DNA from: Dillenia suffruticosa
Taxonomy: Eukaryota > Streptophyta > Magnoliopsida > Dilleniales > Dilleniaceae
Assembly: GCA_033439265.1 (NCBI GenBank)
Contig: JAVTVX010000026.1
Location: 15,805,398-15,869,397, forward strand
Reading direction: 5' to 3'
Length of the DNA stretch: 64,000 nt
Made by a program: the position numbers and the translations under genes. A model generated the notes under the pieces. The model was not told the origin of the DNA and ran no database searches. It saw only the letters and a program-made list of their open reading frames with translations. The stretch's first letter is position 1; each line of letters begins with the position of its first letter. Shown piece after piece: positions 35,815 through 47,804 of this stretch.

Positions 35815-38800
35815 CTACTTAGATTCGGATAGGATGGATTCCCCCTTCTGACCAACCTGACGAAGTTCTTTGAGCATCCTTTCTTGGTAATATTCCAATT
35901 GATCCAATTTTAATTCCCTTTCTTTGAAAATCCCATCTATTTGGTGAAGCACTTTTTTCTCCCCGGATCTTATGCCAACAGCTATCCCTAGCCTTGGTCT
36001 GAGATTCCCTTCTGTCATCAACTTCCCATCCTGCAAACCCAGTGGGCAAAAACTCTATCAGTTAGGGCACCAAAAGGAGCTATGTAATGATAAAGTTTGA
36101 AATGGCAAACAAGAAGATGCATTAGCAATCACTGAAGACACGAGATCAAGTACTGTGTCAACTAGATGTTTACATGTTTTGATTACAAGATTTAAGACTT
36201 GACAGCATGAGCAAGTGAAATTTGAGCTTGGACCCCATAATATGATCCTTTAAGATAAGAGAAGTATTAGCTTGAAACATTCATAAAACAAGGTAAATTT
36301 TCCTGTGATCAGATTAATCCAACTGAATTAAGCCACTATTAACAGAAGCAAGACCAGTTGGTTGGAATGCCAAATAAGCATTATTACATAAGCCACATCT
36401 TTCATAAATCAAAATAATTAAACAAGCACAGATAAGGAACAGGAAATATTGCTATATGCAAAATAAGATTAAGAGTTTACCTCATCAATGGTGGTGGGAT
36501 AACGAGAAAGTGCATATTTGCATGCATCTCGGACTACATTGCATATAATCTTCTCATTGGCATGGCTAACTGGAAATTCAAGACAACCCCAAACTGAGTT
36601 TCTGAGAGATGGTTCCAACAGAAAAGCATCAGTTCCCCCCAATGCTATCAGCCTCAGAAATGGAAGCATTTTTGGAGGAATAGGACGGCCCAAGAGAATT
36701 TCAAAATCTGCAGTTTCATCCAATCCATTTAACTTGGCTATATCAAGTTTGTCCCCGAAAAAGGGGTCAGAACCAGGAACCTCAAGGGTTAGGCTATATG
36801 CATTGCGGTGGGGTGTTGACTCTATAAAACCATAATCCAGAGCCAATTCAGCATTTGTTTTTTTCAAACCATATTGGATAAACACCTGTGGCAAAAGAGA
36901 GAGAAGAGTGTCAAAGACAAACAGACATTATAGTATGATATCTCATTCACCAACAGATTACACTCCAATAAAAACTAAGCAGATCAAGTTTGATTCTGTA
37001 TTTAAACACTGCTTATCCCTGAATACCTTAAAAGCATGTGAGGCTTCATAACCATTCACAAATTCATCATCAAATTTCCATTTGCCTTGGTTTTTCTGTA
37101 AGGGACTTTACTATCTGTGCTTTAGTCTATACGACCATTTAGGTCCATGAAAGATAAGGATAGGAGAGTAAATGATCACCACTTTGATAAACATCATCTT
37201 TAGAGAGGCATTTGAGGATTTGGGACATTTCACCTGCTCACCGGCCTTAACAGAAACAGTTGTTCGCAGTGAAAATAGGAGATCCCAGGAGAAAAGACCA
37301 GCTGGTCCTGTTCTCTCATGTATGTGATCTTCACTGGTGATGCCAGCACTGTGGTTGATCTAATCATATCTCAAAAAAGTTAATAGATAGAAGATTAAGT
37401 CCCAAGCACATCAAAATAACACTGCAAGATTCGACATCGTTTCTTTCACTACTGCCATGGAGGCTTACTTGCCAGATTGTGCCACTTAGTCAACAAAAGT
37501 GACAATTGAATTCAGAGTGACTCTACATAATCTGGTTTCACATCCATGTCAAAACTTTTCAAAGGGATAAAAGTATCTCACCAAGTCAATAAGGGGAATT
37601 ACTACAAGATTTTGACCTTTAAGGCGGGAGAATGCCCTAGATCTTAGTATTCCATATGCCCAGAAGAAGTCATTTAGAGTAATGGCAGATGGGAATAGTT
37701 GCCTATTAGGGATGATGATTTCTGCTTCAACCTTCATAAATTCCATCTGCACATACTCTTTCACATTCAATGTCGTGCTCAACAATTGTGTTCCTGCATA
37801 AGTTCACTTCAAAATCAAATTATTGTCATTGTAGAGAATGGTATGTATAAAAAACAGGAGGTCACAAGAAAACAATGTCACATAAGCAATTGGTTTAATA
37901 AACACACTATAACTGGTTAAGAAAAAATACTCTTGAGGTGTGCAAAAAGACATAAATTTCAGGAAATTAACAGATACGCTGACTGGAAATAAAAATTAGA
38001 GAAAAAAAGTGAAGCCACAGATAGCCGTAAGAGACTAACCTTGAAGCTCGGAGAGCTCCTCATTTGACCTGCACTGGAAGGACCAGAGAATTGCTCATCA
38101 ACGGAAGAATGTCCAACTCACCAACTAGTCTACAACATACTTTGAGATGGAATTATTTAAAGAACCCAACATCCAACCACAAGAAATAGGCAGACTAATT
38201 CAAAGCTTGGGTTAATTAGTTAGGAGCAAAACAATACACCTTGTTCTTAATTCCCACAAATTTACATGAATCAGAGTTATAAACCTTAGATTTGCAAACA
38301 AGCAAAATTTCATAATGTTGATAATAGAGATAAAAAATGATCCGTGACATTTACACTATTTCAAACTGAATCAAACTTGAACCCAAGATTTCCATCGATC
38401 CTTTGATTGAGTGCTATGAGTTCTTGACATATTGGATTCCTTATTACTCATCTTCAAGATCAATAATACTTTTTTGCACATTCGTAAATGATACATACAC
38501 TACACAACTAACTACAATCAATGTAATAAATGATATTGTACATTACGACTATCTAAAAGACATTCAACCGAAAACTACATATATAAGAAACACCCAACAA
38601 ATCAAGGACTATAATATCATCTGTTACGGACATTGCCAACCAAAATAAAAGACCCACAGATTACATTATTCGGTTGTATAACACATATTAGCATAATCCG
38701 ACAAGTTCAGTTTCAAAACGTTACAACAACAATATCAACAAACTGAGATTTAATTCCAATATTTAGGATCGGTCATTTGAGAGACAAATTTGAAAAAGAT

Positions 38801-41152
38801 AGATAAAAGAAAAATAAAATAAAAAATATATATATGTAATAAAAAGAAAAAGAAAAAGAAAAAGAAATCAATAAATAAATTAATAGATAAATATCTAAAA
38901 TATATTGATTTAATTTATACGGATTCTTCTACGCCATCTATTCCTATCTAAGACAATTTTTTCTTCTAAATCCTTAACTTTCATATCTTTACGGATAATT
39001 TGCATCCAAATTTTCAGCGGTCTACCTTTACGTTTTACTATATCTCTTATCTTTCTCCGAATCGGCACATCTTTGAGTCTTTTTTACACATGCTCAAATC
39101 ATCTCAGACGACACTCTCGTATCTTATCTACAATTAAACTAACTCTCAATTTGTTACGAATCTTTTCATTTCTAATTCTATCTCTTCTAGTTTTTCCACA
39201 CATTCACCTAAATATTATCATTTCTGTTACAGTTATCTTTTGTTCCTATTGTTGTTTAACAGCCCAACACTCAATACCATACAATAGTATAGATCTAATC
39301 GCGATTCTATAGAACTTTTCCTTCAAATATAATGTTATCGTGCGATCGCAAAGAACTCCGGATGTCCTTCTTCATTTCATCCGATTCGCTTGAATCCTAT
39401 GTGATGAGATCATCAAGATTACAAGGAATTCACGAGACCGAACTCAAGTCCCAGTTGGGCCGGTGACAAAGACCTGAGTTAAAAGATTCAAAGAAATACT
39501 GAATAACTTAATTCAGGAGGCTTTACAATAAGAAATTGGAGTCCAAATAAATGTAAAACCAAAAGGGGCCTTAATTATGCTTATACAAGCCCAGTTGGAA
39601 GAATAAAAGACCTAAAACTATCCAAAACCAAGGGAGGACGAAAATGAAGAAAAAGAGCAGCAAGACTTGGTCAAAATAGTTTGATTTATTTAGTTTCCTA
39701 ATTTTAATTTTTGTAACTTATGTTTAGTTTTCTAATTCTTTATTGTTTAGGGAGTTACTAAATTTTTAGTTGCCAATTATGTTTTTACCTTTAAGCTATA
39801 AATAGGCCATTATACAGTATGTAAAAAAAAACACTTTGGAAAGAATTAATAAAATTGTGAGGATTTTTCACATAGGTCTTGTTCTTTTGAGAACTTTGAA
39901 CTTATTCAAGATATGAGTTTTGTTTAGTTCTTTGACTTATCAATCTATGTTTTGAACCATCTAGATTGTGGCGTCATTCATTCCATCATTATACCAAGAT
40001 TCTTGATCTAGTGAGAAACGGGTTTAAGGTCATATACCTTAGTTTCTTCCTCCTTTAGGGTAAGGGTTGAGGTTTTTAATTTCACGGGTTCAAATAATTC
40101 GTTGGGACGATTTTTGGGCTAAATTAACTTGTTCGTGGGTTTTAGGGTTTTTATACCCAACGGGTTCACATCACTATGGTTCACATCTCCATCTATATTG
40201 CCATTATTTTGAATAATGGAATCTAGATATCTAAATCGTTCAATTTTGGGTACATGCTGCCCATCTAATCTAATCGTTTATTCATCACTCCTATAATTAA
40301 CGCTAAACCTACATCTCATATACTTGGTTTTCGATCTACTCAATCTAAACCCTTTGGATTCCAGATTGAGTCTCCATAACTCTAATTTAGTACTAACACT
40401 CTCTTTAGTTTTATCAACTAGTATTATATCATTTGCGAAAAATATATACTATGATATTTTATCTTGGATATTTTCGGTGATCCCTGTCTATTACTGTATC
40501 ATCTTGGATATTTTCAGTTTCATGATGTTGGAGACAATAAATTGAAAAAAGAAAAAACTGGCTTTCACATCGTTTCAAACTAAACACCTGATTTCGGAAA
40601 GGGAAAAACAATACAAGAAAATCCACACGAACAAAGATAGATCACATACCCAAAGAAGAACGACTAACAAGCAAAATTAAGCAAAACCCACCAAAATATA
40701 GTCGCATCGGTTGTCTCTGGAAGAACATCAAGATAAATCTTCCACTTAGAATCCTCTCTCAGCTTCTCTCTAACCAAAAACAGCGCAACAGAGACCCAAG
40801 GATTCAACCCATCACACACTTTCCCGATTTCAGAATATTCAACGGTGTCTGGGTTCACCCAGAATCTTCTGGGGACCTCCAAAATGACGTCGTTTTCAGC
40901 AATGTCTCTCGTAGCAATCAGCCCCAGCCCTTCAGGGACTACTCCGGGCTTTACCGGAGTCTTGGACGAGAGAACCCCTTCTTTAGAAAACCAATCCCAT
41001 AAGGCTCGCACGGACGATGGAACTGGATTCGATTCCGCCGAGTCAAGTGAGTTGATGAGAGAAAGTGTGCTCTTGGGACGGAGGAGAGAGAAATGGTGTG
41101 TTCGGTTTTTTGCTGGAGAGAGAAAAACAGAGGAGGGAAATAGAGTAGCCAT
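35815..41152 (-). CDS. LSMT-L: Chloroplast Rubisco LSMT-like / fructose-bisphosphate aldolase lysine N-methyltransferase
   Basis: Six minus-strand exons: 40692-41152, 38040-38068, 37582-37793, 37234-37359, 36481-36885 and 35815-36030. They join in frame to 482 residues, the usual family size. Residues 1 to about 45 are Ser/Thr/Arg-rich and acid-poor, fitting a chloroplast transit peptide. SET-domain blocks: PEGLGLIATRDIAENDVILEVP, LWDWFSKEGVL, the short exon 2 (SNEELSELQG), NDFFWAYGILRSRAFS, the S-adenosylmethionine-binding INHSAGI, and ALDYGFIES with the active-site Tyr near 293. The C-terminal substrate-binding domain has GGTDAFLLEPSLRNSVWG and ICNVVRDACKYAL. The family trimethylates a lysine of stromal aldolases and, in some species, of the Rubisco large subunit. 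The end (GQKGESILSESK) departs from the family's GEQGEIIFWE pattern, which the pseudogene copy keeps. Intron 1 holds a LINE split by a solo LTR. Confidence 0.93.
38719..40510 (-). mobile_element. RTE-type LINE fragment in methyltransferase intron 1, split by a solo LTR
   Basis: Minus-strand translation to the right of the LTR gives broken RT sequence: GITENIQDKI, FFANDIILVDKTKESV (family LFADDIVLIDET), LNLESKGFRLSRSKTKYM, VPKIERFRYLDSIIQNNGNI and DGDVNH. Left of the LTR it continues with EGHPEFFA, KVKDLEEKI-like and RRDRIRNE-like pieces of the RTE C-terminus, containing stops. The catalytic ADD reads AND. The 3' end near 38719-38740 is a GTTGTT-type run in element orientation, matching the tail at 20228-20430. 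The element is same-strand with the host gene and inactive. Confidence 0.82.
39402..40173. mobile_element. Solo LTR inserted in the RTE LINE
   Basis: A 772-base insertion that starts TGATGAGATC and ends GTTCACATCA, flanked by a perfect 5-base target duplication CTATG (39397-39401 and 40174-40178). Removing it rejoins LINE coding sequence that reads on across the site (DVNH then a K/R-rich WMKW-like stretch). There is no internal retroelement sequence, so it fits an LTR left after recombination between two LTRs. Family and strand not determined. Confidence 0.88.
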
Positions 41153-42199
41153 TCTTTCTCCCGGTCGTTATTGGAGTTTCGGATAGGTCTTTCATCTTTG
41201 AATTATGATAAAAACGGAACGCTGAGAAAATCTGGAGAGAAAGAAAATAAAACGACGTCGTTTGGTTGAGTTAAAAAACGTAACAGTTTTTATTTCGAGT
41301 AATGTATTTCTGATAGACGATTTGATAGGCCATAACAGAGCAAACCCCCTTTAATTAAAAATAATTTAAAAGGATAATTAAACTCTTCTAATAATAAATA
41401 ATTTAAAATTAGTATCGGCAATATTAACGACAAACTTTTTTAATAGAAAATATTCTAAAATTTATTCTTTATTAAAATTAATAAAATTTTTAATTCAAGT
41501 AAAGATTTTACTAATTTACTAGTGTCATAGTTGCTTTACTTCCCCCGATTCAAATTATGTTTTTCTTTTCCTCTCTACATGCATCATTAGATTAAATTAA
41601 ACCCAAATCTTGTATAAAAAATTGAGATTAATTTTAATTGAGATCAGAAAAAAAATTTAAATGTCAAAATTTTTCACATAATGATAAATTTAGTCAACAG
41701 GAGCTGCCAATCAACAGGAGCTTGGTCAAAGATATAGCTATTGTATCGCCGCATCTTACTACTAAAGATAAGAGACTTCAATCTGGTACCCAGAAAGACA
41801 GAGATTCCCCACTGGAGCAACCGGCTTTACCACATTAAATTCGGAAGGAGAAAAATGGAATACCAACATAAGAGAACAGACTGAGAGTTTCCTGCAAAAC
41901 TGCAGAAGATTGGGATCCTTAAGAAAGTAATTGCGCTTGAAACTGCAAAATACCTGCACCAACGCTGTTCCTTCACCCACCTTTCATTGATTCAACCTCA
42001 AAGCTAGCTCAACTATTTCGGCTGAAGTTCAACACCAATATCTATAGCATAGAAACAATCAATTTTTCTGAGTAGCAAGTTGAAATATTTGTTCGAATTC
42101 CATTCCCAAAACCTAAAATTGAGAGATGGACCTAAAAGGAAACATTGGAACTCAGGCAACTTTTTACCTAGGCCAACTATTCGTACACCTCAAGAATCA
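41153..42199. promoter_or_regulatory. Upstream region of the methyltransferase gene, with spacer
   Basis: Contains the palindrome at 41250-41263 about 100 bases before the ATG, then AT-rich DNA. By analogy with the first methyltransferase/PHO1 pair, the missing PHO1 exons 1-7 would have lain here, but I find no trace of them. No gene seen. Confidence 0.55.
41250..41263. promoter_or_regulatory. AAACGACGTCGTTT palindrome upstream of the methyltransferase gene
   Basis: A perfect 14-base palindrome about 100 bases upstream of the minus-strand ATG at 41152. It shares its 10-base core with 28147-28156 and 50673-50682. A regulatory role is inferred from position and recurrence. Confidence 0.6.
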
Positions 42200-42770
42200 T
42201 TGATCGGAAATGACCTCAGTTCCTATGCCATGGAACTCTCAATTATAACATTATTGAGCACATTGCTCCAGTTCTGTGGTCCCCTGCACAAGGTAAAAGA
42301 AACAGAAGGGACATCAGAGCAAACATGTTCCAATGGCTTCCTGCAGATCCTGCAAGCACGGTATTCCTTGGCAGACAAAACGATGAGGCATTTATATAAC
42401 CTGGATAGTGTGACAAACCACTCACTTGAACAGCAATTGAATACATGGGAAACACTTATAGAAGTCTACAGCTCTTCTATGTCAGTTGTTATGGCTTGGA
42501 AGATCGACGAAGACAAAACTGCAGACTAGATGGCACTCACAACATAGCTACAATTCCATTATGATTTACTAATTAAATTCCATGCAGCAACAAACAATAT
42601 TATCCGTGTAGCAAGTTGAAGTGTTTGTTTGAATTCCTCCCCCAACACCTAAAATGCAAAGATGGGAAACATTTATAGAAGTGTAGAAGTCTATAGCTGT
42701 ATGTAACTTGTTATGGCTTGGGAGATCCATGCAGACAAAACTGCAGACTAGATGACACTCACTACAATTC
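42074..42770 (+). repeat. Local direct repeat within the PHO1 fragment
   Basis: GTAGCAAGTTGAAATATTTG near 42074 recurs as GTAGCAAGTTGAAGTGTTTG near 42608. TTGTTATGGCTTGGAAGATC near 42486 recurs as TTGTTATGGCTTGGGAGATC near 42710. The second copy lacks much of the exon-9 interior, so it was duplicated and then deleted, or copied after decay began. Confidence 0.7.
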
Positions 42771-43130
42771 CATATTGGAAATAGCTCCTCAAGGTAGTGG
42801 CCTTGTTTCTTCTCCCACTATAAAATGGGCAATCAATTCATGCACAGGAAAAGATTTCTTTATTATGATATGGGCATGCTCAGAGTGTTACTGACCAGCA
42901 TTTCAGATAAATATCTTTCGTAATTAGAGTAGCAGTTGTAAATACCGCCGAGTTTAGACTTGATGCCTGTTTGTAAGTGCTCAAGGCAATCCTTTCTGCT
43001 TCCCTACAGTGCCTCTGACAACCGCAGAACTGAAAAGATTCAACGCAAGGTATTCTACTGAATGTGTGTGTTTTTCCAACCATTAAGCAGTTAGTATAAA
43101 GACAGTTTACAGCCTTGAGAAGGAAGGAAT
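42225..43130 (+). pseudogene. PHO1-like pseudogene fragment (exons 8-10 only)
   Basis: Pieces align in order with exons 8-10 of the PHO1-like gene. About 42231-42291 matches exon 8, ending CACAAGGTAAAAGAA like that gene's splice site. About 42345-42530 matches exon 9 (TTGGCAGACAAAACGATGA; CTTCTATGTCAGTTGTTATGG; GAAGACAAAACTGCAGA). About 43007-43125 matches parts of exon 10 (CAGTGCCTC, GAAAAGATTCAACG, AAGACAGTTTACAGCCTTGAG). Frames are broken throughout. The exon-9 part is repeated in shorter form at about 42605-42765. SPX and C-terminal exons are absent. Confidence 0.75.
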
Positions 43131-44507
43131 GAATTCTAAATTTGGCTTTAACAGCAACTCAGCTTCAAATCCTTGATTTCTATTCCTCTCATCCAAGCTC
43201 TAATACCCACAGAGCTTCAATTTCAACTATTCTTAGGTAATTCTCCCCATAAAAAAGCACAAATACATGCACACACGCACACACACACTCCCATTCTCAC
43301 ATACACTCCATGTTCCCCACCCCCACCCCCCAGCCCCCACCCCCGGCCCCCAAAAAAAAATCCTAGGAAGGGGGCAAACAGTTTGCAGCAGTGCAGCCAT
43401 TGGATTCCATTGACTGTGGACCAACATATGGTCCAAGATCCTCTATAAGCCTGCTTGTCCATAAGACATTTTACCGAACAAGCTTGATTGTTGGATGTTT
43501 TCATCCCACATGGTGCACAAAATCAAGTTCTATTGCTAAGAGTTGGCTTCCTGTACTCAAAAGTGTCATGGCTAATTTATTCTTATCGCCATAATAATAG
43601 TTTCCAACAAAACAGATGTTGTGAGAGAAGGATGTTATATTCTTCCACCTATTATGCAGTGATCTATCCAAAGACACTACATTCACGATTTGATACTTCC
43701 TACGTTCCTGTCTCATTTGTCACTTTACCATAGTTTTCAATTGTAGTTCTACCAAAATTGTCACAACCAGTTTTCCACATTCATAATGAGCATAAAGCTA
43801 AAACTTATGCATCACTCACCACCTCAAACCATTCTCCAGTCCTTAAGTAAGCAACTAAGAAGCACAGCCACTCAAATCAAATCCATACCCATGTTCTACA
43901 CCATGTCAAGCACAAAGAAATTTCTCGGAAGCTACCCCTAATTGTACAAGTTCATAAGGACATCAATCAATCTATCGAAGCTACATTTCAGAAGGATAGA
44001 ACAATCCTTCTACAAGGACCCTGTCTAACTCTTCATTTATACATCACATATCAACAAAGTCAAAAAAAAAAAAAAGGTTCCAGATGCTGATGTAGTATAA
44101 CATCAATTGCATGCTTGACCCAAAAAACAATAGACCAAATTGCTCTAATTTTCTGGTTCAAGGTTCAAATTTTCTTCAAAACAGAAAAAGAAAATCTAAA
44201 ATTATGCAACACGATCACATGAATAAGTTTTATTCGTAAGATATCATCCCAACAATTCAACATAACACAAATTTGAATTGCCAGCATCAAAATAAACATG
44301 AAACCAGGAAATCCTCGTATCATTGAACTGACAATTAGATGTTTTTTATATTGATCAGTCAATCTTAGGGATTCAATGGTAATTATTCGAAAAACAAAAA
44401 CAAAAATTCCTATTCCTCTAATCTCAAAAATCTGCAGTTACCTCTTTAATAAAATATCAAAGCCGGTACCGCCCTTAGTAATCATCTCAAAATCAATCAA
44501 AAACCAA
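43131..44507. other. Spacer without recognised genes
   Basis: Includes a CA-rich and C-rich stretch (about 43260-43350) that generates spurious His/Thr and Pro frames, plus the 3' flank of the GCK-domain gene. No gene seen. Confidence 0.55.
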
Positions 44508-45014
44508 CTAATTTTTCTCTGATTTCTTTTCTTCACTCTCCGCTGCCTTCCCCGCCGTGCGATCCACATCCTTCTCCGCCACACGCTCGGCTTCTTTCTC
44601 TGCCGCACTCACGGTCGTGCTCTCCATTTTCCTCTCCGGCTCCTGATCCACCTTCTTCTCTGCCTCGCGCTCAAGCTCCTTGGCAAACTCCTCCTCGGCC
44701 GCCTTCTCCGCCTTTAGAATCGGCTCGTAGTAATCGGAGTGAGCCTCCATACACTTCTTCAACAGACTGGTGACCTCGAAGCACTTTTCGACGATGTCCT
44801 CCTCGTTCTCCTCGGCGTCTTCGACGCACTTTTCCCAGGCGATGAAGGCGTCTTTGCAGCCTCCGCCTTTCATGAATAGACAGAATCCGCACTCTCCCTC
44901 CTCCTCCTCTTCTTCTTCGACCACTTGTCGATTCTCTTTTGTGACATCACTGTCGTCGGTTGGTGGAGGAATTGAGGGTTCAGGTTCCGATGTTGAAGAA
45001 GAAGAAGAAGACAT
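44508..45014 (-). CDS. GCK-domain protein, small acidic Cys-rich
   Basis: A single-exon minus-strand gene of 168 residues starting MSSSSSSTSEPEP. A Ser/Pro/acidic N-terminus with a seven-Glu run leads into a GCK domain (about 40-95). The domain has GECGFCLFMKGGGCKDAF, AWEKCVEDAEEN and VEKCFEVTSLLKKCMEAH, with cysteines at 42, 45, 53, 63, 78 and 88. The spacing suggests a paired-helix, disulfide or metal-stabilised fold. The C-terminal half is a charged Glu/Lys/Ala helix (KAEKAAEEEFAKELEREAEKK and similar). An in-frame ATG at 45092 would add 26 residues (MFEESQTQ...). I prefer the downstream ATG because the Ser-rich start is typical of homologues as I recall them. Function of this plant family is unknown to me. 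Confidence 0.85.
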   Translation of the reverse strand: MSSSSSSTSEPEPSIPPPTDDSDVTKENRQVVEEEEEEEGECGFCLFMKGGGCKDAFIAWEKCVEDAEENEEDIVEKCFEVTSLLKKCMEAHSDYYEPILKAEKAAEEEFAKELEREAEKKVDQEPERKMESTTVSAAEKEAERVAEKDVDRTAGKAAESEEKKSEKN

Positions 45015-47804
45015 TTTTAGGGCTTTTGGAGATGAGGGTTTTGGGGACGTAAATGTTGGCCGCTTGATTTGGGTCTGGGATTCCTCAAACACCGCCGTTT
45101 TTCCTTCGCCTCGTCAATACGGTGGCGCTATTGACTTACATCCGTTTATTTATTTACAAAAAGATAGCCCAGTTACTGCTGTAAAAATTTAGTAATTTCT
45201 TTTTACATATAGATAATAATCATATGAATTAAATAAATTAAACTTTTTAAAATATTTTACTATTTTATATCAATATAGATACATATATTTTATTCCACCA
45301 ACCACTATGGTGATATACCATTTTTCCCTAAAATATACATGTTTTATTTATATTTCTAACTAAAAAATTCACTAATTTTATTTAATTTCTCCGTTTCTTC
45401 CATTTGCTCCCGTTTTCTCTCCCCTATTACCAACTTTCCTACTACGACCATTTAAATCTCTCTCTTTCTCTCATCTTCGACTCAGTCCAATAATTCTTAC
45501 ATACACTCCATCTTCGGGTGCTCTACACCAAAAAGGACAAGGCGTATATACATGAGAGATCCTTTTTATCCCAATGATTGATTTTCATCCATTTCTCCCC
45601 TCTTGTTTCTCACTCTCAATCAATCATTTTCTCTCTCTTAATTAATTCTCACAACTTCTCTCTTTTCTTTTCTTTTCTTTTCTTTTCTTTGATGTTCTAT
45701 ACCTCTTCCCTTCTCCACGTATTTTTTCTCTCTTACATCAATCTCTCTCTTATATCTTTGGAAAATGTTATTGAATAAATCAAGATAAATTTATTAGCTG
45801 GAACTCATTAATCTTTACGAACTCCTTAACTACCATTAACAAGAATAGTTAACTAGCCGGATTGCTCTATTTCTAACATATATCCTTTGGTCTGTTTCTA
45901 GGAAATCCCTTTTTATTAGCTGGCACACTAATACCTTGAATATGTGAGACTAAATTTTAGCCGGGTTTGATCGGACTTGGGTCTTGTTAGGCCCGAACAT
46001 CGTCACCTTCATGGCTCGCTTATTCTTGTCTACACGAAACCTATGAATTTTTTTTTTTTGGGCATATTGATACTCGAATTCAAGTATATTATATAAATAG
46101 ATAAAATATCATTTGAGATGAAACTCATTAACCGTAAAGTTATGATTAATGGAAGTGAAAATAACACATCCAAAGCCCCCTTCGTCCTTGATTTTTGATT
46201 TCAATTAATGTAAGAAAAAAACAACAATAGGATATTGCCTTGCCATGCCAAAAGCTTTAAGTCTTATGAATACTTCACACACTTCAGGGTGGATTATGTT
46301 ATGTGGTTATAGCCTAAAATGGTTAAGTGGACGCGTCGGGAAATTGAACATAGAGATTGATTTTGGGTTACTAAGGATGGGCTCAATCAACAGGCAAAAC
46401 GTTTCGAGGAAAAACAATTCCTTTGCTCTCTAAATCAATTTTTCTTTTTTAATTCTTTCAACAGTCTTGTTTTTAAATAAAAACAAAAAAACAACGATGA
46501 GGGAAATTCTCCTCTAGTTGAGTGATATATAACGAGTTCCAATGACCAAATACATTAGCATTCGATGATAGTTTCAATTTTCGTTTGAGAGAACTTTGGA
46601 GAGAAATTTTCAAGGCTTCCTCGAACTACTAAGATTACTAACCCTTATAGAAAGAAGCATATGGCATTGGACTCAAAGTCGGAAAATTGAACTGTCGGGT
46701 GTTGCTGGGTTGGACTCTGCCCAATGCCCATCTCCGTCGGTTCATCAAGCTTTATTTTTGTCAAGAAGCTTAATCGACAAAGTAAAAAGTAAAATTAGAG
46801 AGAAACAAATACGACATTTGCCTTCGCCATCGTTAACTTTTCTCTCTTAACATTTATCTTCCCCCTTGAATGTTGTATTATCATAATTTTGGTTAAACCG
46901 CATATAACTCCTACGTTATTTCTCGTGTAATTGAATTAATATAGTACTAGCAATTTTAAAATTTTAAAATCTCAGAATTTATTTTACATAATTTATTATT
47001 TCATCATCAACTTAGTTTCATTGTAATTGACAATTCTTCTAATTATAACTTTTTCACATACAACTTATTATTCACAGCATACCCAATGTGCAAATTTTAA
47101 TTATTATTATTAAATAAGGTTTGTATTATAAATATAATAATATTATTATTATTTCTTCATATTGATATTGATTATTAATAAAGAGACTTGATGGATAAGA
47201 GTTATTTTTTACATGAAAAATGTGTATCCGGGGTTTATCCGAAAAATTTAATTTGAGTATTGTGGGATCCATTTTAGGAGTTGAATTTTCTAAATTCTTT
47301 TTCGTCATTTTCATAACTCGAATTCGAAACATTTAATTAAGAAAGTAAAGTACTTGATCAGTCAAACCAAACAAATTTGATTTTACGACATTGTCTTAAT
47401 TCATAAACTTTTAACTGACAATACAATAATTATAAAAGGGATATTAGTTATTCAAGGTAACTTTTGAATCTTCAAAATGGGTAATTTTAAAATAAAAACA
47501 ACAAAGAACAAACACCAAACGCTAATCTTGAATTAATTTTTTTCAAAATAACATCTATTTAAATTATTATTATGATATATGTTTTAATTAATTGATTGTC
47601 TTTTTAATAATTAAAATTTGTTATTTTTATAAAGTCTTGAATGTTATATAATTTGTATTATTTTTTTATAATATATATTTGAATTAATTATTTTTTAAAA
47701 ATTATAAAAATTATATTTTAATATATAATTATAATACGAAAAGAATTATCTTAAAAAGAGAAACACATTTAACAAAGACATATTTATCTTTTTATCTTAC
47801 TGCG
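45015..47804. other. AT- and CT-rich spacer
   Basis: The first 100 bases are the GCK gene's leader and promoter side. A pyrimidine-rich stretch with several TTTTC repeats is at about 45660-45690. A diverged dispersed repeat is at 47215-47372. Short open frames near 46245-46850 show no similarity I recognise. Confidence 0.55.
47215..47372 (+). repeat. Dispersed repeat, copy 2
   Basis: Most diverged of the three copies. Shared blocks include TTTATCCG, TTCTTTTTCGTCATTTTCATAAC, CGAATTCGAAAC and AAGTAAAGTACTTGATCAGTCAA. Same orientation as the copies at 29001 and 54925. Confidence 0.55.

Noticed and set aside
41638-42529. Open frames here as a gene
   Set aside because: The second half is decayed PHO1 exon 8-9 sequence; the first part has no recognisable similarity.
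46245-46850. Two small open frames possibly forming a gene
   Set aside because: No known motif, no convincing splice link and no sign of conservation visible.
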